Assembly: GCA_946481095.1 (NCBI GenBank)
Contig: CAMLML010000037.1
Location: 1-40,723 of the forward strand
Direction: 5' to 3'
DNA length: 40,723 nt
DNA from: an uncultured Cellvibrio sp.
GTDB taxonomy: Bacteria; Pseudomonadota; Gammaproteobacteria; Pseudomonadales; Cellvibrionaceae
The position numbers and the translations under genes were made by a program. Position 1 is the first letter of the stretch. Every line of letters starts with the position of its first letter. The notes beneath the pieces are model-generated. The model searched no databases and was not told the DNA's origin. It saw only the letters and a list, made by a program, of their open reading frames with translations. Of this stretch, positions 1 through 8,229 are shown piece after piece.

Positions 1-212
1 AAAAAAATGAGTCTGTTTTTATTGGAAATTTCTTTTTGGACTGTGCATATGAGCCAACTTTATGGCGCTATCATTCTGATGGCATAAAGGCATTTGAAGA
101 TCAGGTTAGCGAGTACAAAAATTCATTTCCTTTCCTGAATCTCGATTCTGTTTCGTTTAGATTGTTTAAAACAACAGAGTTTGGACATGATTACGAGCTG
201 CCAATAAAATAA
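1..212 (+). CDS. C-terminal end of an unrecognised protein (5' truncated)
   Basis: A reading frame with codons starting at position 3 is open from the window edge to a TAA at 210-212, giving about 69 residues that end in YELPIK. The composition is that of an ordinary soluble globular protein (many aromatic and charged residues, for example LWRYHSDGIKAFEDQ), with no membrane segment. I do not recognise the family, and the N-terminus lies outside the window. The 261 bases after it, up to the GAF-EAL gene, are AT-rich and contain no open frame I would call a gene. Confidence 0.55.
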   Translation, partial: KNESVFIGNFFLDCAYEPTLWRYHSDGIKAFEDQVSEYKNSFPFLNLDSVSFRLFKTTEFGHDYELPIK

Positions 213-473
213 TGAGTAAGATGTTCATCGTATGAAATTAAATAAAATGGCATCAAAATTACTATTTGAAAATAAATCTATAGTTTTCACATAAAACCAC
301 ATCCAGTACTCCTAAATCAGTGATATGAAACTCTATGTAGTGTGTTTTGCTAAATTTTTTTAACCTTTGCAGCCCATTTTCTTTGCATAACTGATTTTTA
401 TTTCCATACTTATCAATCGGAATACGTTATCCGTAAATATCCCTCAATTAATCGAGAGACATTGGAGTGATTT

Positions 474-1739
474 ATGGCTATATCGTCGAATAATGCGCCT
501 CTGCCTTTTGATTTTTCCGTTGCTGAAACGGACACTCATACTGATTCTTCACTTGATGAAAGTTTCGATTTTTTAATCAAACAAATGTTGCATTCACTTC
601 GCGTGCGATTGGACATGGAAGTGGCTTTTGTTTCGCACTTTATTAATGGCAGACGTTTATTTAAATATATCGATAATGCAAAGGGAGTCGATATTATTCA
701 AGTAGGAGGGAGTGATCCGCTAAACGAAAGCTATTGCCAACGTGTGGTAGATGGGCGATTACCGGAGTTAATTACTGACGCCCAGCTACTGGAAGCAGCC
801 TGTGAGTTGGCAGCAACAAAATTGGTTCCAGTTGGCGGGCACCTGAGCGTGCCAATTTATTTAAGTAACGGAGAGTTATTTGGCACCTACTGTACTTTTA
901 GCCGGCACGCCAGAACCGATTTAAATGAACGCGACCATTCACTCATTAGAGTATTCGCGGATATTACAGCATCGTTGATTGAAAATAGTAAAAAAGATTT
1001 CAAAGAAGTAGAAAGCAAACGCACACAGATAGAAAATCTTATGGACGAACAGGCTTATCATGCCGTTTTCCAGCCTATATTTCATATCAAAGACAACAAG
1101 CTTTGGGGTTATGAGGCTCTCACCCGTTTCAATAATTTCCAATGTACTCCGGACAAAATTTTTGAACAGGCTGATGCACTAGGTCTTGGTAGCAAGCTGG
1201 GTGTTCAAGTGATGGCATGTGCACTGGAAGATGGAAAATCGTTTTCAAAATCGCTGATTATTAATTTAAATGCAACGCCCGAATTAATTTTAAGCGGTGC
1301 ATTGCTGGAATTATTTGCACCTTATGAAGATTTAAGCCGCTACGTATTGGAAATAACGGAGCACGTCATAGTTCAGGATTATCAGGAAATACAATTAGCA
1401 ATCGATCCCTTGCGAAAACGAGGTATGCGATTGGCAGTGGATGATACCGGTGCCGGTTACGCCAGTTTTCGCCATATACTGTTACTCAAACCGGAAATTA
1501 TTAAATTGGATATCAGTTTGATTCGCGATATAGATCAAAACGAACAAAAACAGGCATTAACGGCAGCATTGGTTGCTTTTAGCAAACGAGGCAATCATCT
1601 GTTAATTGCCGAGGGTGTGGAAACCAATGCGGAAATGGCTGTGTTGCGCAGTCTGGGAGTTGATCTGGTGCAAGGTTATTTATTTTCGAGATCTTTGCCC
1701 ATTCACCATTTTGCTGACCTCAACAGACTGCATCACTGA
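474..1739 (+). CDS. GAF-EAL domain cyclic-di-GMP phosphodiesterase
   Basis: A 421-residue cytoplasmic protein with a GAF-like sensory domain (about residues 35-170) joined by a short helix to a complete EAL domain (about 190-420). The residues needed for c-di-GMP hydrolysis are visible: EAL at 214-216 in YEALTRF, the metal-binding Asn in LIINLN, the Glu in LEITEH, the DD pair in AVDDTGAGYASF, the Lys in IIKLDISLI, the Glu in IAEGVE, and QGYLFSR near the end. There is no GGDEF domain, so it should only degrade c-di-GMP. The ATG at 474 follows a GGAG at good spacing. It stands alone, upstream of a bidirectional terminator. The signal sensed by the GAF domain cannot be read from the sequence. 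Confidence 0.9.
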   Translation: MAISSNNAPLPFDFSVAETDTHTDSSLDESFDFLIKQMLHSLRVRLDMEVAFVSHFINGRRLFKYIDNAKGVDIIQVGGSDPLNESYCQRVVDGRLPELITDAQLLEAACELAATKLVPVGGHLSVPIYLSNGELFGTYCTFSRHARTDLNERDHSLIRVFADITASLIENSKKDFKEVESKRTQIENLMDEQAYHAVFQPIFHIKDNKLWGYEALTRFNNFQCTPDKIFEQADALGLGSKLGVQVMACALEDGKSFSKSLIINLNATPELILSGALLELFAPYEDLSRYVLEITEHVIVQDYQEIQLAIDPLRKRGMRLAVDDTGAGYASFRHILLLKPEIIKLDISLIRDIDQNEQKQALTAALVAFSKRGNHLLIAEGVETNAEMAVLRSLGVDLVQGYLFSRSLPIHHFADLNRLHH

Positions 1740-1849
1740 AAAATTAAAATAACATCGCCGGATTTATTTGAACGTCATCAAATACTTTCGCACAAAAGAT
1801 TTTTATTCAAACGTTTTACACGAATAAAATTTTCCGTTTTTTCCAGACG

Positions 1850-1878
1850 AAAAAAAAGCACCATCAAGTGCTTTTTTT
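1850..1878. terminator. Bidirectional Rho-independent terminator
   Basis: An 11-bp inverted repeat, AAAAAAAGCAC and GTGCTTTTTTT, encloses a six-base loop. Each arm ends in a T run when read outward, so it can stop transcripts from the GAF-EAL gene on the plus strand and from metZ/tRNA-Val on the minus strand. Confidence 0.8.
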
Positions 1879-1889
1879 GAAACCAAATT

Positions 1890-1966
1890 TGGTAGGACTA
1901 ACTGGACTCGAACCAGCGACCCCCACCATGTCAAGGTGGTGCTCTAACCAACTGAGCTATAGTCCT
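1890..1966 (-). tRNA. tRNA-Val (GAC anticodon)
   Basis: On the minus strand the 77 bases fold into a standard cloverleaf. The acceptor arms are AGGACTA and TAGTCCT. The anticodon arm CCACC-TTGACAT-GGTGG places GAC at positions 34-36. The T arm contains GGTTCGAGTCC, and CCA is encoded. GAC reads GUC/GUU valine codons. It lies 49 bases after metZ and just before a terminator, so it could be processed from the tail of the metZ transcript. Confidence 0.95.
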
Positions 1967-2015
1967 GAAGAGGTGGGCACTTTACCAATCTCTTCCGCTG
2001 AGAACAAGATCTAAA

Positions 2016-3218
2016 TCAGCTTTTTAGCTGACTCAAACCTCTTTGCAAATCCGCCTTCAAATCCACAATATCTTCCAATCCCACTGCAATACGAATCAAG
2101 TTTTCTGTGATACCTGCTTCTGCTTTTTGTTCCGGCGTCAAGCGGCCATGTGTTGTGGTTGCAGGATGAACAATTGTAGTTTTGGCATCGCCCAAATTGG
2201 CAGTGAGGGACATGATCTTTGTGGCGTCAATCACTGACCAGGCTTGCTCGCGATTACCCTTTACTCTAAAAGACAAAACTCCACCAAAAGCGGTTTGTTG
2301 TTTCGCAGCCAACGCATGTCCCGGATGATCAGACAATCCACCATAGAAAACTTTTTCAACCGCTGGATGAGCCTTTAACCATTGCGCCAATTCCAAAGCG
2401 CTACGTGAATGCGCCTCCATACGCAAACGCAAAGTTTCCAACCCTTTTAAAAATACCCATGCATTAAACGGACTCAGAGTCGGCCCTGCGCTGCGAATAA
2501 ATCCCAAAACCTCATCGATATATTGTTTGGGCCCTGCAACAACACCGCCCAAACAACGCCCTTGCCCATCAATATATTTTGTTGCTGAATGCACAATTAA
2601 ATCAGCACCAAAATTTAATGGCTTTTGTAATGCCGGTGTGCAAAAACAATTGTCTACAACCAACAGTGCATTGTATTTGTGTGTGATATCAGCCAAGCGT
2701 TGGATATCAATAATATCGGACAAAGGATTGGATGGTGTTTCAACAAAAACCAATTTTGTTTTTGCAGTAAAACCGGATTCCCATGCAACATAATCGGTAG
2801 GATTAACAAAGGTTGTACTGACACCGAATTTCGCCAAATATTTCGTCAGCAAAACCGTCGTTGTACCAAATACACTGCGTGAACATAAAATGTGATCGCC
2901 CGATTGCAACAAGGCAATGCAAGTACACAAAATCGCGGCCATTCCCGATGAAGTAGCAACAGCAGACTCAGCACCTTCAAGTGCCGCAATGCGCTCTTCA
3001 AACATACGTACAGTCGGGTTGGTATAACGCGAATAAACATTTCCCGGCTGCGCGCCGGAAAAACGATCTGCAGCTTCCTGTGCACTGCCAAACACATAGC
3101 TTGATGTCAGAAATAATGCTTCGCTGTGTTCACCTTCTGCAGAACGTACTTGCCCTGCCCGCACAGCCAAAGTATCAATTCCCAACTCGCTAAAAATATC
3201 TTCATCAAATTGATTCAA
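2016..3218 (-). CDS. metZ: O-succinylhomoserine sulfhydrylase
   Basis: A 400-residue PLP enzyme of the Cys/Met metabolism family. It would convert O-succinylhomoserine and sulfide to homocysteine in the direct-sulfhydrylation route of methionine synthesis. The PLP lysine lies in IVHSATKYIDGQG (about residue 213), preceded by the aspartate in LLVVDNCF, and the phosphate-binding region TSSGMAAI is present. MetZ is preferred over MetB or MetC because of the length, the N-terminal DTLAVRAGQ segment, and the position directly after purF, as in Pseudomonas. The start codon is only 14 bases after the purF stop, so it is probably the last gene of the dedD-cvpA-purF-metZ operon. A short hairpin spans the stop codon. 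Confidence 0.92.
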   Translation of the reverse strand: MNQFDEDIFSELGIDTLAVRAGQVRSAEGEHSEALFLTSSYVFGSAQEAADRFSGAQPGNVYSRYTNPTVRMFEERIAALEGAESAVATSSGMAAILCTCIALLQSGDHILCSRSVFGTTTVLLTKYLAKFGVSTTFVNPTDYVAWESGFTAKTKLVFVETPSNPLSDIIDIQRLADITHKYNALLVVDNCFCTPALQKPLNFGADLIVHSATKYIDGQGRCLGGVVAGPKQYIDEVLGFIRSAGPTLSPFNAWVFLKGLETLRLRMEAHSRSALELAQWLKAHPAVEKVFYGGLSDHPGHALAAKQQTAFGGVLSFRVKGNREQAWSVIDATKIMSLTANLGDAKTTIVHPATTTHGRLTPEQKAEAGITENLIRIAVGLEDIVDLKADLQRGLSQLKS

Positions 3219-3232
3219 GACAAAGCTCCTGA

Positions 3233-4753
3233 TTAAGTATTCCCGTTATGTAAACCAATCGGCAATTCCATTTGTTTGCTGGATTTTTTACCTGATTTGG
3301 CCTCATCACTTCTTGCTGCCGCCAGTCTTTCCAAATATTCCTGCGTCACATCGCCGGTACAATATTCACCCGTAAATACGGCACAATCAAATTGGGTAAT
3401 TTTTTTATTACCTTCAGCTGATGCAGCGATTAAATCTTCCAGATCTTGATAAATTAACCAATCAGCGCCAATTTCACGGCAAATTTCATCATGCGTACGG
3501 CCATGAGCAATTAACTCGGTTGAGGTCGGCATATCAATTCCATAGACATTCGGAAATTTAACTGCAGGTGCTGCGGAAGCAAAATAAACTTTTTTTGCAC
3601 CTGCATCACGAGCCATTTGGATAATTTGCTGACAAGTAGTACCGCGCACGATTGAATCATCCACCAACAAGACAACCTTGCCTTTAAATTCCAGTTCAAT
3701 TGCATTTAATTTCTGGCGAACAGATTTTTTACGTTGCTGTTGACCCGGCATAATAAATGTGCGGCCGATGTAACGGTTTTTTACCAGCCCTTCACGAAAA
3801 TTCACACCCATTTTTTGCGCCAATGCCTGGCCCGCAACACGACTTGAATCCGGAATCGGAACAACCACATCAATATCGTGATCCGGTCTTTCCCGCATAA
3901 TTTTTTCTGCCAGTTTTTCACCCTGACGCAAACGTGCACGATAAACCGAAACACCATCCATCATTGAATCAGGACGAGCAAAATAAACATGCTCGAAAAT
4001 ACAGGGCGTCAAACGCGAATATTTTGCGCATTGGCGACGATGCAGATCACCCTCTTCAGTAATATAAATTGCTTCGCCCGGCGCAACATCATCAATTAAC
4101 TGAAAGCCCAATACATCCAGTGCCACACTTTCTGATGCCACCATATATTCAGTGCCATCATCTGTTTCCCGACTGCCGTAAACCAGAGGACGAATACCAT
4201 TGGGATCACGGAATGCGACCAATCCATAATTGGCAATCAGGGAAACAACCGCATAACCACCGCTAACACGATTATGCACGCCGCTGACTGCAGCAAAAAT
4301 ATCATCCGCGGTAGGATTCAATTTACCTTGCAATTGCAACTCATGTGCAAATACATTGAGTAAAACTTCTGAATCAGAATCCGTATTAACGTGCCGCAAA
4401 TCAGTTTTAAAAACTTCTTCACTCAACTTTGCTGCGTTAGTCAAATTTCCGTTATGCGCCAGGGCAATTCCATAAGGGGAATTAACATAAAAAGGTTGCG
4501 CCAATGCCGGGCCTGAACTGCCCGCTGTTGGATAACGCACATGCCCTATTCCCAAATTACCCAGCAGACGTTGCATGTGACGAGTTCTGAAAACATCCTG
4601 CACCAGACCATTGGCTTTTTGCTGAACCATCCGACCATTTTCACACGTCACTATACCGGCGGCATCTTGCCCGCGATGTTGCAAAATTGTCAGTGCATCA
4701 TACAACTGCACATTGACATCATTTTTACCAACAATACCTACAATGCCACACAT
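3233..4753 (-). CDS. purF: Amidophosphoribosyltransferase
   Basis: The first committed enzyme of purine synthesis, making phosphoribosylamine from PRPP and glutamine. The ATG at 4753 is chosen so that the protein (506 aa) begins MCGIVGIVG. Cys2 becomes the N-terminal nucleophile of the class II glutaminase after Met removal, so the longer frame that opens at 4795 would be inactive; a GTGAGG Shine-Dalgarno sequence precedes 4753. The glutaminase domain (1 to about 240) contains LAHNGNLTN. The phosphoribosyltransferase domain has the PRPP loop [14 protein letters not shown] at about 350-363. The C-terminal 30 residues are lysine/serine-rich. It sits between cvpA and metZ. Confidence 0.95.
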   Translation of the reverse strand: MCGIVGIVGKNDVNVQLYDALTILQHRGQDAAGIVTCENGRMVQQKANGLVQDVFRTRHMQRLLGNLGIGHVRYPTAGSSGPALAQPFYVNSPYGIALAHNGNLTNAAKLSEEVFKTDLRHVNTDSDSEVLLNVFAHELQLQGKLNPTADDIFAAVSGVHNRVSGGYAVVSLIANYGLVAFRDPNGIRPLVYGSRETDDGTEYMVASESVALDVLGFQLIDDVAPGEAIYITEEGDLHRRQCAKYSRLTPCIFEHVYFARPDSMMDGVSVYRARLRQGEKLAEKIMRERPDHDIDVVVPIPDSSRVAGQALAQKMGVNFREGLVKNRYIGRTFIMPGQQQRKKSVRQKLNAIELEFKGKVVLLVDDSIVRGTTCQQIIQMARDAGAKKVYFASAAPAVKFPNVYGIDMPTSTELIAHGRTHDEICREIGADWLIYQDLEDLIAASAEGNKKITQFDCAVFTGEYCTGDVTQEYLERLAAARSDEAKSGKKSSKQMELPIGLHNGNT

Positions 4754-4803
4754 AAAATTTGCCTCACCGACTTTAGAACATGCAAAAAATAACACTCAAT
4801 ATT

Positions 4804-5322
4804 TTAAATCGAATGTTGGTCTGCGACACCAAACAATTGAATAATCCAATGACTAACTTGACTATAGACTGATGCTGCAACATCACTCCATTGCAAAAAA
4901 AATGGAATTAAATAAGATTCCTGCCACCATTGGTTTTGCTGAATCTGGGTTAATTTCGGCGACACTATCAGTATCAACATAATAATCACCAAACCTCTCA
5001 AAACACCGAACACAATACCTAATGTTCGATCAAGAAAAGATAATCCCGAAAATTTAATTAAAATACCCATCAAGTATTGTATAAATGCGCCGAGTATCAG
5101 TACTGAAATAAAAATAATTAAAATAGCTGAAAGTGTTCTTACGGAAGGATTGTCAATAACTGAAACCAACAGGGGTTCTACAGAACCAAGAAAAATTCGG
5201 GCACAAAGGGCTGCAATAATCCATATCGCCAGAGAAAGCGCTTCCCGCATTAAACCGCGAATCAACCCAAACAGGCAGGACACTAGCAAGATTCCTACAA
5301 TGACCCAATCGGCCCAATTCAT
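4804..5322 (-). CDS. cvpA: CvpA family inner-membrane protein
   Basis: A 172-residue protein with four hydrophobic segments (about residues 5-24, 29-50, 62-84 and 102-125) and the N-terminal MNWADWVIVGILLVSC typical of CvpA. The family is linked to colicin V export and, in several bacteria, to envelope stress resistance; the biochemical role is unresolved. Its place directly upstream of purF is the classical arrangement, so it is probably in the same operon as the SPOR protein, purF and metZ. Confidence 0.9.
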   Translation of the reverse strand: MNWADWVIVGILLVSCLFGLIRGLMREALSLAIWIIAALCARIFLGSVEPLLVSVIDNPSVRTLSAILIIFISVLILGAFIQYLMGILIKFSGLSFLDRTLGIVFGVLRGLVIIMLILIVSPKLTQIQQNQWWQESYLIPFFLQWSDVAASVYSQVSHWIIQLFGVADQHSI

Positions 5323-5396
5323 CTAATAGCAGCTCCGGAATTCTTTGTTGAGGTCAGGTCAACGACAGGCGCGCATTCTAACAGAGACTGAGAGTT

Positions 5397-5921
5397 TTAG
5401 GGCTTATAGGGATAAATTCTGGCATCAACTCTTAGTTGTTTATCGATTATGGATTTGGTTTTTATTGCATCTTCTTTATCTATCTTGGGACCAACGAATA
5501 ATCGGTGCATGGTTCCTTTATCAGTGATCACACTGCGCAGATAGGCCTTGTGCCCTTCTGACTGCAAGGTTTTCAATAATTTTTCTGCAGCCTCTTTTTG
5601 ACCGAAACTTCCAACCTGAACCACCCATGCATCAGGCAAATCTGCCACCGTCGCTGCCGATGAAGCCATCGAACTCGTAACCACTTCAACTGGCAATTCA
5701 TCAGGCACAAACATAGTGGCGGGATCTTCCGCGGGCTCAATATTTTCAACAGGTGTTGGCCCGTCAAAATCTACCGCGGTAATGCTAGGCTTTGCAGGGA
5801 TTTGCGAATCCGTGTTAACGGTATAGGCTTCTTTATCACGAAAAAAACCAGGTAATAGCAAAACACCCAGCGCAATCAAAATTGTTGCACCCAACAATCG
5901 ATGTTTTAATCTTTCGTGCAC
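5397..5921 (-). CDS. dedD: DedD-like SPOR-domain cell-division protein
   Basis: A 174-residue protein with a short cytoplasmic N-terminus, one membrane segment (about residues 10-25), an acidic proline-rich periplasmic linker, and a C-terminal SPOR domain (about 96-174). The SPOR domain begins AWVVQVGSFGQKEAAEKL and continues with HRLFVGP. SPOR domains bind denuded septal peptidoglycan. The order dedD-cvpA-purF matches E. coli and Pseudomonas, which is why DedD is preferred over FtsN or other SPOR proteins. In those genomes folC and accD usually lie upstream; here a tRNA gene does instead. Confidence 0.85.
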   Translation of the reverse strand: MHERLKHRLLGATILIALGVLLLPGFFRDKEAYTVNTDSQIPAKPSITAVDFDGPTPVENIEPAEDPATMFVPDELPVEVVTSSMASSAATVADLPDAWVVQVGSFGQKEAAEKLLKTLQSEGHKAYLRSVITDKGTMHRLFVGPKIDKEDAIKTKSIIDKQLRVDARIYPYKP

Positions 5922-6065
5922 GTTTTTCTCCTGATATTTTTCAAAAAGATTATCAATCAGACATCAGTAACTGATGGAAATTCATAACCTATACCTACCA
6001 GACTCTATTATTGGCTCCAATAGAAGAAAAGCAAAATCAAATGAATTTAAAATCAACATTAGAAA

Positions 6066-6105
6066 ATAAAAAGCCCAATCAAAATTGATCGGGCTTTTTA
6101 TTTTA
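6066..6105 (-). terminator. Rho-independent terminator after tRNA-Ser
   Basis: AGCCC-A-ATCAA and TTGAT-C-GGGCT pair around a two-base loop with one mismatch, flanked by A runs and T runs on both sides. It lies directly downstream of the tRNA-Ser gene on the minus strand. The 140 bases between it and the dedD start show nothing else I can support. Confidence 0.8.
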
Positions 6106-6109
6106 CTGA

Positions 6110-6200
6110 TGGCGGAGAAGGGGGGATTCGAACCCCCGATACCCTTATGGGGTATACTCCCTTAGCAGGGGAGCGCCTTCGGCCTCTCGGCCACCTCTCC
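6110..6200 (-). tRNA. tRNA-Ser (GCT anticodon)
   Basis: A 91-base class II tRNA on the minus strand. It has acceptor arms GGAGAGG/CTTCTCC, an anticodon arm CTCCC-CTGCTAA-GGGAG giving GCT (codons AGC/AGU), a long variable arm (TATACCCCATAAGGGTAT), a T arm with GGTTCGAATCC, and an encoded CCA. Its place downstream of csrA is shared with Pseudomonas. Confidence 0.96.
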
Positions 6201-6365
6201 GTACGAGGCGCGCATCATACCATATCTATTTGAAAATCAAAGCATTGTGATTTACAAACAACTTGTGATTTACAACAGAAAAAGCAATCCGCGGAATAAT
6301 TCACACCATCAAGAATAAAAAATCCAAAGAAAATTCTATTCAAACATGCAAATTATTTTTCAATA

Positions 6366-6408
6366 ACAAAAAACAACAACGCGACGAAGATTACTCCTGC
6401 GTCGCGTT
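6366..6408 (-). terminator. csrA transcript terminator
   Basis: A perfect 9-bp stem (AACGCGACG/CGTCGCGTT at 6378-6386 and 6400-6408) is followed on the minus strand by GTTGTTTTTTG. It begins 22 bases past the csrA stop. The loop, read on the minus strand, contains CAGGAGTA, that is, a GGA held in a hairpin loop. Confidence 0.8.
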
Positions 6409-6429
6409 GCTTCTGAACTCACCAGGCAA

Positions 6430-6621
6430 CTAGCCTTCCTGTGAGTCTTGACCATTCTTCTCGCGCTGGATTCGCTGGTAAATCTCCTCGCGGTGAACCG
6501 CTACATCTTTTGGAGCATTTACGCCAATACGAACCTGATTACCCTTAACACCCAAAACAGTTACAGTGACTTCGTCACCAATCATCAAAGATTCACCAAT
6601 ACGGCGAGTTAATATCAACAT
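6430..6621 (-). CDS. csrA: Carbon storage regulator CsrA/RsmA
   Basis: A 63-residue RNA-binding dimer that represses or stabilises mRNAs by binding GGA motifs in leader hairpins. The sequence [16 protein letters not shown], the core [32 protein letters not shown] and the family length are all as expected. The basic residues R6/R7 and R44 used in RNA contact are present in the usual positions. The ATG follows a strong AAGGAG. The neighbours lysC and tRNA-Ser reproduce the Pseudomonas order. It has its own terminator and probably its own promoter in the 214 bases after lysC. Confidence 0.97.
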   Translation of the reverse strand: MLILTRRIGESLMIGDEVTVTVLGVKGNQVRIGVNAPKDVAVHREEIYQRIQREKNGQDSQEG

Positions 6622-6628
6622 TTTTAAT

Positions 6629-6648
6629 CTCCTTCACTCATCCTGTAA
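6629..6648 (-). promoter_or_regulatory. csrA leader with two GGA motifs, probable CsrA autoregulatory site
   Basis: On the minus strand the leader reads TTACAGGATGAG, then GAAGGAGA, then the ATG. The first segment is close to the published high-affinity CsrA consensus (RUACARGGAUGU), and the second GGA is inside the Shine-Dalgarno sequence. CsrA is known to autoregulate its own mRNA in E. coli; that it does so here is inferred from the motif. Confidence 0.5.
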
Positions 6649-6835
6649 GAGCACGACTTAGACAACCATTGCCACCATCGCCCCTTTTTGAAACCCTGTC
6701 GCGTCTCTGACAACTGATTGCCCAAAACCAAGTATCGACTACTTTTTACGAAAGGGAGCAAAAACAAACACTTGTGGTTATTGTTACAGCTGTTTCCAGC
6801 CAATAGACCTTTACTCAACCTCCAGCTTTCAGGGC

Positions 6836-8083
6836 CTAGCCCCTCACTCTGCCCTCTGATGGTTCGGCATCCAATCCAAAAGCGGTGTGAAGACTTCTCA
6901 CAGCCAGCTCCAAGTAACGCTCGTCGATAATCACCGAAATTTTGATTTCAGAGGTGGTTATCATCTGAATGTTGATATTGTCTGCAGCCAATGCCGTAAA
7001 CATACGCGACGCCACACCTGCGTGAGATCGCATACCAACACCCACTATCGAAACTTTTGCAATTTTATCGTCACTGCGAACTTCACGGGCACCTAACTCT
7101 TTAGCCACGTTTTGTAACACAGCAACCGCTTTATTCATATCATTTTTATGCACAGTGAATGTTAAATCCGTAGTGCCATCAGCCGATACGTTTTGAACGA
7201 TTACATCCACTTCAATGTTGGCATCGCCAACCGGTGCCAATATACGTGCAGCGACACCGGGAGTATCGGGAATTCCTGCCAGGGTAATTTTGGCTTCATC
7301 GCGATTAAATGCGATACCAGAAACAATAGGTTGTTCCATAGTCGAGCTTTCCTCATCGAGGGTAATTAAAGTTCCGGGACCTTCTTTGAAACTGTGTAAT
7401 ACGCGCAGGGGCACTTTATATTTTCCAGCAAACTCAACCGAGCGAATTTGCAAAACTTTTGAGCCCTGACTGGCCATTTCCAGCATTTCTTCAAATGTAA
7501 TTTTGTCGAGACGTTTTGCTCTGTCGCAAATACGCGGGTCGGTTGTATAAACGCCATCAACATCGGTATAAATCTGGCATTCGTCTGCCGTCAACGCGGC
7601 GGCCAATGCTACGCCGGTAGTATCAGAGCCACCGCGCCCCAGAGTGGTGATATTGCCCCGATCATCCACGCCCTGAAAACCGGCGACCACAACCACACGT
7701 CCGGCTTTGAGATCAGCACGAATATTCGCCTCATCAATAGATTGGATGCGTGCTTTGGTGAACGCACTGTCAGTTAATATGCGCACCTGACCACCGGTAT
7801 AAGAACGAGCTTCAATGCCACACTTTTTCAGTGCCATACACAGAAGTGCGATGGTGACTTGTTCACCCGTTGATACCAACACATCCAACTCGCGTGGATC
7901 CGGAGTTTCCTGAATTTCTTTTGCCAATGCAATCAGGCGATTGGTTTCACCGCTCATAGCAGAAACCACCACCACCATGTCATGCCCTTGGGCACGAAAG
8001 CTGGCAACTTTCTCAGCAACTTGTTGGATTCGTTCAACAGAACCTACTGAAGTGCCACCGTATTTTTGAACCAACAAACTCAT
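6836..8083 (-). CDS. lysC: Aspartate kinase
   Basis: A 415-residue enzyme that phosphorylates aspartate, the first step toward lysine, methionine, threonine and diaminopimelate. The kinase domain starts with LVQKYGGTSVG and contains TLGRGGSDTTGVALAA. Two ACT regulatory domains follow (about residues 265-330 and 345-410), the second with KVSIVGVGMRSHAGVA, so allosteric feedback is expected. An internal in-frame start giving a separate ACT subunit is possible in this family but was not resolved here. The gene lies between alaS and csrA, the standard order in Pseudomonas relatives. Confidence 0.95.
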   Translation of the reverse strand: MSLLVQKYGGTSVGSVERIQQVAEKVASFRAQGHDMVVVVSAMSGETNRLIALAKEIQETPDPRELDVLVSTGEQVTIALLCMALKKCGIEARSYTGGQVRILTDSAFTKARIQSIDEANIRADLKAGRVVVVAGFQGVDDRGNITTLGRGGSDTTGVALAAALTADECQIYTDVDGVYTTDPRICDRAKRLDKITFEEMLEMASQGSKVLQIRSVEFAGKYKVPLRVLHSFKEGPGTLITLDEESSTMEQPIVSGIAFNRDEAKITLAGIPDTPGVAARILAPVGDANIEVDVIVQNVSADGTTDLTFTVHKNDMNKAVAVLQNVAKELGAREVRSDDKIAKVSIVGVGMRSHAGVASRMFTALAADNINIQMITTSEIKISVIIDERYLELAVRSLHTAFGLDAEPSEGRVRG

Positions 8084-8229
8084 TTAAGCTCAACCTTTAA
8101 ACCACAGGGAAGTAATAACCCGATCACAAAAAAGGGCTGCAATTAAACACTAGATTGCGACAAAAGTTAACCCGAAAACTTGTTAATTATTCACATAAAT
8201 CCACATCTTTATGTTTTTTTGTTCAGCAA

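Noticed and set aside
4754..4795. Upstream start for purF
   Set aside because: PurF requires Cys directly after the initiator Met as its catalytic N-terminus; only the ATG at 4753 gives MCGIVG.
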